The position numbers were made by a program, and so were the translations under genes. 42,283 bases of DNA, from IMG/VR virus record IMGVR_UViG_3300043543_000392, positions 1 to 42,283 of that record; one strand, 5' to 3'. The notes beneath the pieces were generated by a model. It was not told where the DNA came from, did not search any database, and saw only the letters and a list, made by a program, of their open reading frames with translations. Source of the stretch: a virus. Below are positions 30,768-39,475 of this stretch, piece after piece (positions within the stretch are counted from its first letter, which is position 1; each line of letters opens with the position of its first letter).

Positions 30768-32122
30768 GAGGGATCGTACTCGACTGGTTTGTTTCTAAAA
30801 ACATGGCGATGCCCACAGCGGACTCACCAGATGCGTCCCAAGAGGAGTGGGAGCCGGCGAAGTATCTAATTCGGGCGAGGGTATATGCCCATTTGGGGCA
30901 TCGACCATCGTATGTTGAGGCCACCTTTGCTATTACTGGTGTCGGGGCTGTATTCCCATGGCAGCGTGTTAAAGCTGTAGATCGCATGACTGGGACTCCC
31001 ATAGGGATCTGGCGTGCGGAATCTGTTGTACGTGAATCCGATCCGGAGCTCGGGCTAGTTTGGAGACTACGCGGGGTGGATTGTCTGTACGGGGTGGAGG
31101 ATAACTACATTCGATCTCCATTTATCAACTCTCTTCCTGAAGATTACACCGAGTGGCCTACGGTCGATGTTGCAAGAGAGGAAGACTTTACGAATGAGGG
31201 GTTCCCCTCTGCTCGGGAAAAGGTGGGTCCTAACTACGTGGGGGCCAAAGCTAGAAGAGGCTGGATATTCAAAGACCTCACTCGTTTTTCATCCGGCTCG
31301 TACGACTCTCCGTCGCGGCCAATAGTAGCGGTTTATAACCGCTCCGACCCAGTTTGGGACGGGAACGAACTTAATGCTAACTGGTCGTTAGCATCTGGCA
31401 TTCCGGCCAATCGATTGATGGCCGACGTTGCTAAGGCGTGGCCCTGGCCTCCTGGGGAGAAAGGAATAGGGTGGGATTACCGATCTACCTGGATTGGAAA
31501 GGAGGAGCCGTTTAGCCCGAGTGGACAGGCTGTAGAGATCTTCCCGAGAGGGTCGCAGAAGCCGGATTTGCCCTGTTTTGGGAATCCGGGGCCCCCCAGA
31601 ACTGGTAACAAGCCGTGCGGGGAAATTAAGTACTTAGTAGCGTACTTTCAGGGAGTGCCAACACTAAAAGCTATGATCCTGAATGACCCGCCCTCCCCTG
31701 ATCTCCTCTGGGCTCTACGTCCGCTTCCTAGTCACGATAAGTATATCGAAGCGACCGATCTTGTTGCGTTTGTAGTAGCCGTATGTGATCCGGACGAGAA
31801 GCTAGGAAACATAGACCTATCCAGCCTGTGGTCCTTTTCGAGGACGGTTGGAAACAGCACCACACCAACATCTATCTTCGGAGTGGTGAGGAGAGGTGCT
31901 CCCGTCAAACATCCAGTTCTTACTCATTATTATCGTGTTGGCGGAAGAACGTTCGCTAAATACCTCTACATTCTGTATTCAGATTGGTGTGGATCCCCGT
32001 TTTTGGGAGGGACAACCTCCTCTCAAGGATGTCTAACGGTGGGCCACGGATCTGCAGGGTTTGCTTGGATAATCCCATCATTAGGAGAGGCAACCTTTTG
32101 CTGCAAGTGGAGAAGGCGTTAG
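30764..32122 (+). CDS. Tail hub paralogue, N-terminal part before in-frame amber
   Basis: A 452-aa product. Residues 25-115 match the N-terminal blocks of the previous gene: FPWQRVKAVDRMTGTPIGIW and LVWRLRGVDCLYGVEDNYIR. From about residue 200 it has a Trp/Pro-rich region, and from about 290 a beta-propeller-like segment begins (FVVAVCDPD, YLYILYSDWCGSP). The frame stops at TAG 32120-32122 within that propeller-like region; the next gene continues in the same frame 6 bases later. Either two polypeptides form one structure, or the amber is sometimes read through. Confidence 0.65.
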   Translation: MRGIVLDWFVSKNMAMPTADSPDASQEEWEPAKYLIRARVYAHLGHRPSYVEATFAITGVGAVFPWQRVKAVDRMTGTPIGIWRAESVVRESDPELGLVWRLRGVDCLYGVEDNYIRSPFINSLPEDYTEWPTVDVAREEDFTNEGFPSAREKVGPNYVGAKARRGWIFKDLTRFSSGSYDSPSRPIVAVYNRSDPVWDGNELNANWSLASGIPANRLMADVAKAWPWPPGEKGIGWDYRSTWIGKEEPFSPSGQAVEIFPRGSQKPDLPCFGNPGPPRTGNKPCGEIKYLVAYFQGVPTLKAMILNDPPSPDLLWALRPLPSHDKYIEATDLVAFVVAVCDPDEKLGNIDLSSLWSFSRTVGNSTTPTSIFGVVRRGAPVKHPVLTHYYRVGGRTFAKYLYILYSDWCGSPFLGGTTSSQGCLTVGHGSAGFAWIIPSLGEATFCCKWRRR

Positions 32123-32128
32123 AGCATT

Positions 32129-34132
32129 ATGTTTGTTGCATGCGGTCGTAAATTTCTCAACAACAGTCTGTTGGGTGGCGTTGTAGTCTTCCAGGGTAAA
32201 GACGGACTGTTTAGTGAACTTGTGGGAACAGGATTCACAAACCCCTGGTGTCTGAGGTCCCTGAAGCTTAACAATGGCGAGGATGTATTATTCTTCATAG
32301 ATGCGATTGGGTATACTCCAGCACCTCTTGGCGGGAAACTTATGAGATTTTACCAGGGGGCCTGGGAGGAAATTGGTGTCCCAAATTATTTTTGCTACAA
32401 CGTGTACATAGACGGTACCCGACTGTGGGCTCTCTTTGATTTGCGATCTGATGCCGACATTGGCAACCCGTCTTCAGAAGGAACGAGGGTATATCTTAGT
32501 GAGGACTTAGGATCTACCTGGACGCATGTATACACTCTAGCGGGCGGCGAGTTCCTAAACCGTAAACCATTTGGCTACGCTATTGTAGCTTCAGGAGCGA
32601 ACGTGGTTGTATTAGGCGTGGAGACCGTTGGCTGGAGGGTCCGATTTTGGAAATCGACGGACGGAGGATCTACGTGGTCATTCATTGTCCCGACTGCTCC
32701 AACCTCTTGGGTATCGGTACAGGGACGAAACAAAGCATTGGTCGTAACACCCTCTCAAACCTTCCTTTCAGTGTTAACTCCCACTAGCGGGACAGCGTAT
32801 ATATGCGCGTCTAGCGATTTAACTTCCTGGTCGATCGTAGTCGCTACCAATAGCGGTGCTAATCGGTGGTCGGCTCGTCGAGTCTGCGGGCGAACGCTGT
32901 TCTTTAACGACGATTCATCTCTTCACCCCGGCGTCATAGCGGTGAGAGATGACCTCTCTGTTGACTATGCCCATCCTCCTCCAGCTTTCGGAGCCGTAGC
33001 TTGCCACGACAATAATCTACTGGTAGGGAGAACTTATACCTCGGGTACGGTTACCAACAATGACGTGCCATATTTCTTAATGGAAGGCGACCACAGTTCT
33101 TCGCCGAACTTTCAGTCGCTATCTCAACGCCTTTACGAGGACCTAGGCTTTTATCTAGCTCCTGGGCGAGAGGGAATTCTTGGAGACGTTGTACCGTCCG
33201 AACCTGAAATCCCAGAACCTCCTCCGGACGGGACGCCGGTGGGGCCAAGTCCGTGCGTGCCGATAATTTCTGTTTCTCCCGTCATTGATGCGACGGGGAT
33301 CTACTCCAGGGTTCGGTCATACGGCCTTGGAATAAATAACGCTTCTGAGGATACTTCTGCTCTCATCCCTCAGAGGGAAACCGATTGGGACCCCCAGCAA
33401 GGGTACTACATTGTCCGGAGAGAGCTTCAAATTAACGATTATGGCGTTACAGAAGGGGAGGAATTAAGGAATCTGGCCTATGCTCACCTGACTGATCCCT
33501 CGGCTAAACTCCGCGGCTTTACTTCCTTAAGAGTGGTTGTCCCCTCGTTACCGTCGGACAACACGACCGGTAAGCCACTGCAGCCGGGCGATACGATAGT
33601 TGTCCATGACACTATTGCGGCGGCGTATTCCCAGAGCAATGAGTGGGTAGTGGACGAGTACGTGTACAAATGGCCTGAGGATATTACTGAGATAATTGCT
33701 TCCCAGAAGTCCGCAGCAATGCTTGAATCGGCTGGGGGTAACGTAAGGATATACGGAGCTGCTTTTTCCAGCGAAGGGGAGTACTGGGAATCCGATTGGA
33801 TTCCTCCTTTGCAAGTTGTTGGCGGAAAGCTATCCTGCGTTGAGGTTATCCACCGAACAGGCGTGGTTCCATCCAGAATTCTCGTAATAGCCGCCGATCG
33901 TCCGATAGAAAACTGGTGGGACGATGAAGAGGTATCTAAGAATAGAATCCTCTTCGTTCCTCCTCTCCACGAGGACCCCACTTGGGGTCCGACTGGGTAC
34001 ACAGTAGTCTTCTCGGATGGCTACTCAGTAGTCTTAGGGATAGCAGCTACACTTATGGTGACACGAGATAAGCAGTTCCCTGAAGCCATCTTCTCGGCCC
34101 AGAAAACCTACAAGGTTCTCTTGTTCCCGTGA
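32129..34132 (+). CDS. Tail hub paralogue, propeller plus C-terminal part after in-frame amber
   Basis: A 667-aa product. Residues 1-330 continue a beta-propeller (VYLSEDLGSTWTHVYTLAGG and STDGGSTWSFIVPTAP are BNR/Asp-box-like blades). Residues 380-667 match the second half of the 543-aa gene: YSRVRSYGLGIN, WDPQQGYYIVRREL, LQPGDTIVVHD, WVVDEYVYKWPE and VIHRTGVVPSRILV. ATG 32129 has GGAG 16 bases upstream, rather distant. The end overlaps the lysin gene by GTGA. The protein likely forms a hub subunit with an added carbohydrate-binding or sugar-cleaving propeller. Confidence 0.68.
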   Translation: MFVACGRKFLNNSLLGGVVVFQGKDGLFSELVGTGFTNPWCLRSLKLNNGEDVLFFIDAIGYTPAPLGGKLMRFYQGAWEEIGVPNYFCYNVYIDGTRLWALFDLRSDADIGNPSSEGTRVYLSEDLGSTWTHVYTLAGGEFLNRKPFGYAIVASGANVVVLGVETVGWRVRFWKSTDGGSTWSFIVPTAPTSWVSVQGRNKALVVTPSQTFLSVLTPTSGTAYICASSDLTSWSIVVATNSGANRWSARRVCGRTLFFNDDSSLHPGVIAVRDDLSVDYAHPPPAFGAVACHDNNLLVGRTYTSGTVTNNDVPYFLMEGDHSSSPNFQSLSQRLYEDLGFYLAPGREGILGDVVPSEPEIPEPPPDGTPVGPSPCVPIISVSPVIDATGIYSRVRSYGLGINNASEDTSALIPQRETDWDPQQGYYIVRRELQINDYGVTEGEELRNLAYAHLTDPSAKLRGFTSLRVVVPSLPSDNTTGKPLQPGDTIVVHDTIAAAYSQSNEWVVDEYVYKWPEDITEIIASQKSAAMLESAGGNVRIYGAAFSSEGEYWESDWIPPLQVVGGKLSCVEVIHRTGVVPSRILVIAADRPIENWWDDEEVSKNRILFVPPLHEDPTWGPTGYTVVFSDGYSVVLGIAATLMVTRDKQFPEAIFSAQKTYKVLLFP

Positions 34133-35160
34133 GCAGTCTATTTGGGGCAGAGTGTATCCCGAGGTATACCGTCGGTGCTCCGGCTGGGTCCTGTCCTGGC
34201 CTCCTTACTGGTCTTATTTGGCCAGTCCCGACGGATAGGGATATATTGATAACCGCTTACTACCGCCCACCTTGGTATCCAACTCATAACGCGATAGATA
34301 TCACTTACAAGGACGCTAGGATCCTTCCTGTCGGTACCCCAATTTTGGCAACGGCTGCTGGGAAGGTCGTCGCCGTAGATCCAGGAGGGGGAAGCAGGTG
34401 TGGCATATACGTGGTCCTGTTCCATGATTACATAGCCCCTTCTGGGATCCGGATGACGTTTTATTCTGGATACTGCCACCTGTCTCAGGTGAATGTATCA
34501 ATCGGTCAATCTGTCTCCCAAGGAGAGGTGATTGCTTTTAGTGGTAACACGGGGCACAGTACAGGCCCCCATCTTCATTTCTATATCAACATTAGCGGAC
34601 GGAGTGGGGAAGAGGGGGCTTCTCCGGTAGATCCCTGTACCGTGCTTCCCAATATCCCCGGCAGAATTTTCTGGTACGACGAGCCTACTGGCCGTGTCTC
34701 TCCCGGGTGCAGCCCAAGTCAACATGGGAAGGATTGCGATCCCGCAGGTGGCGGGGCCTCACCGCCCGGCAGCTCTGATATTGTACGATTAATCTGCGAG
34801 ATGTTCCTTCGAGTCAACCCCGATCGAACGGCTGCCAATATCGCCGTCGCGGTGGCGGCAGCGGAGTCAGGCCTGAACCCCCGCGCGGTGAATGTTAACC
34901 AGGGAAGCACCGGCTGTCGGTGTTCGTTCGAGTGCCGCAATGAGGACTGGGGGCTGTTTCAAATAAACCTCCAATGCTATGCAGACAGACTAAGGAATTT
35001 AGGGATTATTCGAAGATCCGAAGACCTTTTCGATCCAGCCACGAATATCGCGGCGGCTATCCTCATATCCGACGCCGGCCGCAACTGGAGACCTTGGGTT
35101 ACGTACCTAACGGGTGCCTACCAGCGGTTCTTCCTAAAACCCGGCTACACCTGCTCCTAG
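34129..35160 (+). CDS. Tail-associated lysin: M23 peptidase plus lytic transglycosylase domain
   Basis: A 343-aa protein with two peptidoglycan-cutting domains. Residues 30-155 are an M23 metallopeptidase: HNAIDI (H53, D57), GYCHLSQ (H117) and GPHLHF (H148, H150), which complete the zinc and catalytic set. Residues 215-335 are a goose-lysozyme/SLT-like transglycosylase: AAAESGLNPRAVN with catalytic E246 and DWGLFQIN. A Gly/Pro-rich linker with several Cys joins them. No signal peptide is visible. GTG start 34129 overlaps the stop of the hub gene by 4 bases. It probably sits in the tail tip to open the cell wall at infection. Confidence 0.87.
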   Translation: MSSLFGAECIPRYTVGAPAGSCPGLLTGLIWPVPTDRDILITAYYRPPWYPTHNAIDITYKDARILPVGTPILATAAGKVVAVDPGGGSRCGIYVVLFHDYIAPSGIRMTFYSGYCHLSQVNVSIGQSVSQGEVIAFSGNTGHSTGPHLHFYINISGRSGEEGASPVDPCTVLPNIPGRIFWYDEPTGRVSPGCSPSQHGKDCDPAGGGASPPGSSDIVRLICEMFLRVNPDRTAANIAVAVAAAESGLNPRAVNVNQGSTGCRCSFECRNEDWGLFQINLQCYADRLRNLGIIRRSEDLFDPATNIAAAILISDAGRNWRPWVTYLTGAYQRFFLKPGYTCS

Positions 35161-35176
35161 GAGATAAGGAGAAACA

Positions 35177-35497
35177 ATGTTCAACGTTAGTGGAGCCGTG
35201 TTTTACCCCAGAAAGGATGCATTTGAGATCCTGAGGGACCGCTTCTCGCAGCTATTTGGGGAAGCGGAACAGCGCACTATAAACGCATCCGGCGTTACCG
35301 TCAAGGTCTTAACGTTTACGGGGGATCGAGCCTTGATCCTCGCCCGACCCCTGGCAAGTGAGGCCATGTTGGTAGACGTAGTCCTTCCCACACGCCCCTC
35401 CCTGGAGGATATACTGGGGATCGGAGAGGCTCTAAGGACCGCCTCCTCTAGAGCCTCCATCCTGCTTAGTCAAATCAACCGCTTAGAGGCACCCTAG
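35177..35497 (+). CDS. Hypothetical protein between lysin and polymerase
   Basis: A 106-aa alpha/beta protein that I do not recognise. It starts with FNVSGAVFYPRKDAFEILRD, then VTVKVLTFTGDRALILARPL, and ends in a helix (IGEALRTASSRASILLSQIN). AAGGAG lies 6 bases before ATG 35177. It is the first gene of the replication block; a role there is not shown. Confidence 0.7.
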   Translation: MFNVSGAVFYPRKDAFEILRDRFSQLFGEAEQRTINASGVTVKVLTFTGDRALILARPLASEAMLVDVVLPTRPSLEDILGIGEALRTASSRASILLSQINRLEAP

Positions 35498-35507
35498 GAG
35501 GTTTTCC

Positions 35508-38009
35508 TTGCCGCGCGATCGCTTCTGCTCCCGATGCCCGTTGTCTGACGGGGCCAAGAATGTTTGTATTTGGGGGGATGGACCGGAAGATGCGAAGGTC
35601 GTGTTCGTGGGGAGGAATCCTGGATACGACGAGGACCGAGCCGGAGTCCCTTTTGTTGGACGATCTGGCCAACTCCTCCGCCAGCTTGTAGAAGAAGCTG
35701 GATTTAGGAACGTTTACTTCACGAATCTGGTCAAGTGCGTGACTCCGGAGAATAGGCCGCCGACTAAGGCAGAGATAGCTGCCTGCTCGGTGTACCTTCG
35801 CGAGGAGCTGGACAGAATCCGACCTAATTACATCTTTGCCTGCGGTAACGAAGCTTGGAGCTACCTAACCGGTCGCAAGGCTCAGGGGGGGATCCTCAAA
35901 GAAGTCGGAAGACCTCCGGTAGAAATCAACGGTAGTTATATCTTTCCGATCCCCCATCTCTCTTATTACGTGCGTCAGGGAGGTCTAGAGGATCATCCCG
36001 GCGGTCGCAAGGCTCGGGCAGAATACCTAGCCGCGATAACTGCTTACTTTACGTGGATTCAGCGGCTGGAGGGGGGCCAGAAAGAGTCGGGAGACGTGGA
36101 AACTATTCTCTGCCGCTCCCTGTCTCAAGCGCGAGAAGCAATCCAAGAGCTATCTACCGCCGACGTCCTCGCGGTAGACGTAGAAACGCTGGGTCTATAC
36201 CCCGACGGAGAGAACCGCCTTTTAACTATCCAGGTGTCTCCGGATGGTAAACGTGGCTTCGTATTCCCCTGGCATCATCCGGAAAATGCTGACGCCGCGG
36301 AAGAGTACTTCTCGTACGTGAAGGAGGCTCTTTCTCGACTATTCACGGAAAAGAAGGTGGTGGCACACCACGCACAGTTCGATGTTCTCTGGCTGAGAAA
36401 GAACGGGTTTTCTATTAGGGTCACTTACGATACCAAGGTTGCCGCCCATCTAATTAACGAGAATACGGACACAAGCCTGAAATCTCTTGCCGAGTCTCTT
36501 CTCGGCGTTCCCCCCTACGGTTTGGAATTCAAGGACGGCGAAATCTACGCTTTGCAGGTGCTGGGAGAGTACGGGGCCAAAGACGCGGCGTACACCCATC
36601 GCCTGCGGGAGCTGCAGCTAGATGTGTTTCGCCGGGACCCGGATTTAGCACGGTTGATGCGGAGACTGATCGTTCCTGGTATCGACTTGTTCGTGCGAAT
36701 GCAAGATCGCGGGATAGCCGTCGATTGGCAATCTTTAGAGATAGAAGAAGAAAAGCTTTCTCGTAGGATTCAAGAAATCGACGAGGAGCTGTTTGCTCTT
36801 TTGCCGGAGGCGGATACAAGTGTGGATGCGTCCACGCCTTGGGCTGAGATCTTAAGGCCTCCAGACATGGTGTCCCAGGAGAACTCAATTGGGGGAGACC
36901 TCCTAGGCGTACTCCTTTTTGACGGTCTGAAATTCCCGGTGAATCCAGCCTGGCGTACTGACGTCCGCGGGACGGTATTGGTTAGCTCTAACCGATTGGA
37001 AGATTTGCGGGATATTGTAGAGGAAGAAACAGGGCAGTACGTCCTTGAACTCTTACGCGAGAGGTCCGATGCAGAAAAGACCTTGGGGTTCTTTAAGGGG
37101 TGGAGGAGGGAAGCTAAGAGCGACGGCAAGCTACACCCCGAGTATCGGTGGGATGCCACTGTTACTGGACGGACTTCCTGCCGATCTCCCAACCTACAAC
37201 AGGTACCAAGAAACCCGGAAATCCGAAAGCTATTCATCGGTAGTGAGGGTTGGAATCTTATTTCCGTAGACTTTTCCCAGATCGAGCTTCGCCTCATTGC
37301 TCATGAGTCGCAGGATCCCGTGATGCTCGCGGTATTCCGCGACCCCAACGGCGATATTCATACAGAAACCGCGGCGGCAGTGACCGGGAAGCGTCGGGAT
37401 GAAATCACAAGCGAGGACCGCCGACGAGCGAAGGCCGTAAACTTCGGCTTCTGTTACGGCATGGGAGCCGCCAAGTTTCTCGATTACGCAAAGTATAGCT
37501 ACGGCGTACGCATGAGCCTTGCAGAGGCCGAGGCGGCGAGGGAGGCGTATTTCTCGCGCTATCGCAAGCTGCGGGAATGGCAGAACAAGCGGCGGGAGGA
37601 GGCCAAGGCATTGGGGTTCGTTCGAAGCATCCTTGGCCGTAAACGCCGACCTGAGAAGATTTGGTCTCCCAATCGAGAGGAGGAGGCTGCCGCCCTTCGA
37701 CAGGCTGTTAACTCCCCGATCCAAAGCGCCGCGTCAGATCTAGCGGTCATGGCCGCTCTCCTCCTCCCGATTGACGAAGAGGAGATCCGGCCGCTAGCAT
37801 TCGTCCACGATGCCTGGCTTTTTGAGGTGCGGAAAGACGTTGTAGATAAATGGTGCAGCATCATCCGGAAGGTGTTCGAGGAAGTCCTACCGACCTCCCT
37901 AAAGGAGGGCTGGGGCGTAGAACTACTGATTCCCCTTAAGGTCGATATCTCCGTAGGGCCTAACTGGGGGTATATGGAAAAATGGGTTGGGACAGCAAAA
38001 GAGAGCTAG
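35508..38009 (+). CDS. Uracil-DNA glycosylase-like / family A DNA polymerase fusion
   Basis: An 833-aa replicative polymerase. Residues 1-180 match family 4 uracil-DNA glycosylases: four Cys for a 4Fe-4S cluster (C7, C10, C77, C93), GRNPGYDED at 35-43 and H150 in PHLSYY. The catalytic block GE[AG]PG reads GRNPG and the HPS block reads HLS, so catalysis is doubtful. Residues 215-370 are a 3'-5' exonuclease (D224, E226 in DVET; AHHAQFD; YGAKD). The rest is the polymerase: motif A VDFSQIELR near 587, motif B RAKAVNFGFCYG, motif C FVHDAW near 766, with Ala where HDE is usual. TTG start 35508 has AGGAGG at ideal spacing. Similar glycosylase-like fusions are known in SPO1-type phages. Confidence 0.88.
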   Translation: MPRDRFCSRCPLSDGAKNVCIWGDGPEDAKVVFVGRNPGYDEDRAGVPFVGRSGQLLRQLVEEAGFRNVYFTNLVKCVTPENRPPTKAEIAACSVYLREELDRIRPNYIFACGNEAWSYLTGRKAQGGILKEVGRPPVEINGSYIFPIPHLSYYVRQGGLEDHPGGRKARAEYLAAITAYFTWIQRLEGGQKESGDVETILCRSLSQAREAIQELSTADVLAVDVETLGLYPDGENRLLTIQVSPDGKRGFVFPWHHPENADAAEEYFSYVKEALSRLFTEKKVVAHHAQFDVLWLRKNGFSIRVTYDTKVAAHLINENTDTSLKSLAESLLGVPPYGLEFKDGEIYALQVLGEYGAKDAAYTHRLRELQLDVFRRDPDLARLMRRLIVPGIDLFVRMQDRGIAVDWQSLEIEEEKLSRRIQEIDEELFALLPEADTSVDASTPWAEILRPPDMVSQENSIGGDLLGVLLFDGLKFPVNPAWRTDVRGTVLVSSNRLEDLRDIVEEETGQYVLELLRERSDAEKTLGFFKGWRREAKSDGKLHPEYRWDATVTGRTSCRSPNLQQVPRNPEIRKLFIGSEGWNLISVDFSQIELRLIAHESQDPVMLAVFRDPNGDIHTETAAAVTGKRRDEITSEDRRRAKAVNFGFCYGMGAAKFLDYAKYSYGVRMSLAEAEAAREAYFSRYRKLREWQNKRREEAKALGFVRSILGRKRRPEKIWSPNREEEAAALRQAVNSPIQSAASDLAVMAALLLPIDEEEIRPLAFVHDAWLFEVRKDVVDKWCSIIRKVFEEVLPTSLKEGWGVELLIPLKVDISVGPNWGYMEKWVGTAKES

Positions 38010-39475
38010 CTATCTACGTCCTTTCCGGGCTTCGTACGACCTACGATCTCGCCGCCTGCATAGAGTCCGGGGTCAATTCATCCTCCTTCGAGTTTGATAG
38101 CAACCTCCAGTCCGCGTTCGATTACATCTGTAGGCGTATATCCTCCGGCAAGGCTGTCAGCAAGGAGGACATACAGCGCCTCTTTGGAATCGAGCTTCGG
38201 GAGGACGTTGCCGACCTCAGGCCGTACGCAGAAGAGTTCTCCAAGCAACTCTTCATCGAGAGTCTGCACGAGAACTTCAAAAAAATGACCGACCTTTTGT
38301 ATGAGAATCCGTGGCAGGCCTACAGGACATTCCAGGCGCGGATGAGTCGGCTTCTCGTGCCAATTCGTTATCGAGACGACACCATCCAGGAAATGACGTC
38401 TGTACGAACGCCGGATAACCGCCGCTGGTGGATTCCGGACGTCCTCCCCGAAGGGTGGCCCTGCATTCTCTACGGCAAAGGCGGGCAGGGAAAAGGGTAT
38501 TTGGCTGTGTACTTGTCTCTCTGTCTATCACAAGGCCGCCCTTTCCTGGACCGGCCGGTACGGCAGGTGCCGGTCCTCTACCTCGATTGGGAGATGGATC
38601 GCGACGAGTTCGTTCGGAAGGCCGTGGAAATATGGACCGGAACCTTCGAAGCGATCGAGCAAGAGGAGTGGTCGTGGCCGAACCTCTACTACCGACGTTG
38701 TACGCTGCCAATAGCAGACATGATGGCGGAGCTTTCCGACTTTATCTACGAGAGAAAGATCGGGGTGGTGCTGATAGACTCTTTTGGATTTGCCGTAGCG
38801 TCCGGACAAAGGAGCACGAAGGATGTAACGAAATCCTCTGACATTCTTTCCACTATGGCATTACTCCAGCAGCTTCCAGCTACGGTGGTCATCATCGACC
38901 ACGAGCCACGCGGTTCAGACAACCCGTTCGGCTCCATTTATAAGGAGAACGCGACTCGATGGATATGGCGCGTCACCTCTGAGCACGACCCGGACAATCC
39001 CTCCGTACTTTTCCAGCATCTTGAGGTCCGCAAAGGCAATATTGACTCGAAAAAGCAGGACCTCTATACGCGACTGGAGTGGAGGCCGGTCGAGACTAAA
39101 AATGAGTGGGAGCGTAGGTACTCGCTTCTCGTATCTGCCGTCGCAGAGAGTGATGTACCTGTTGACATACGGGAGAGGTGGGAAGATGGCAAGTCAACCC
39201 CCACAGGTGACGTAGCGAGAATCGAGACCATCCGTTTCATCCTGGAGAACCTTCGTCGAGAAGGTGTAAAGCCGGTTGCAGTCGATGTACAGGATATAGG
39301 CCTCAATCTGGGGGTCAGTGCCTCTCAGGCCTACCGATGGGCAGAAAAGATGGTGATGAAGGGACTCCTCTCTCGGGTGTCCGTAAAGACTGGAAAGGGG
39401 GGAAGGCCGAGAATACTTTACGGCCTTCCTGGTGATACTACTGGCTCCGGGAATCCGGATGTGGAAGACCTCTAG
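37982..39475 (+). CDS. RecA-fold replicative helicase-like ATPase (RepA/DnaB type)
   Basis: A 497-aa ATPase. The first 110 residues are helical and resemble the DnaB N-terminal region. The ATPase core follows: Walker A region LYGKGGQGKGYLAV (162-175), where the final Ser/Thr of GKGGxGK[ST] is Gly; VLYLDWEMD; Walker B VVLIDSFG (260-267); VVIIDHEP as the next strand. C-terminal residues 400-480 look like a winged helix (VSASQAYRWAEKMVMKGLLS). It probably unwinds DNA at the phage replication fork or loads primase. It overlaps the polymerase gene by 28 bases. At the other end its stop lies in a CTAG shared with the convergent gene. Confidence 0.78.
   Translation: MGWDSKRELAIYVLSGLRTTYDLAACIESGVNSSSFEFDSNLQSAFDYICRRISSGKAVSKEDIQRLFGIELREDVADLRPYAEEFSKQLFIESLHENFKKMTDLLYENPWQAYRTFQARMSRLLVPIRYRDDTIQEMTSVRTPDNRRWWIPDVLPEGWPCILYGKGGQGKGYLAVYLSLCLSQGRPFLDRPVRQVPVLYLDWEMDRDEFVRKAVEIWTGTFEAIEQEEWSWPNLYYRRCTLPIADMMAELSDFIYERKIGVVLIDSFGFAVASGQRSTKDVTKSSDILSTMALLQQLPATVVIIDHEPRGSDNPFGSIYKENATRWIWRVTSEHDPDNPSVLFQHLEVRKGNIDSKKQDLYTRLEWRPVETKNEWERRYSLLVSAVAESDVPVDIRERWEDGKSTPTGDVARIETIRFILENLRREGVKPVAVDVQDIGLNLGVSASQAYRWAEKMVMKGLLSRVSVKTGKGGRPRILYGLPGDTTGSGNPDVEDL

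Noticed and set aside
30764-34132. Recoding of TAG as a sense codon genome-wide
   Set aside because: TAG is used as the clear stop of many genes here, for example nrdJ, thyX, dcd, capsid and helicase.
36770-37724. Two long reverse frames opposite the polymerase
   Set aside because: Shadows of the polymerase frame; no independent support.
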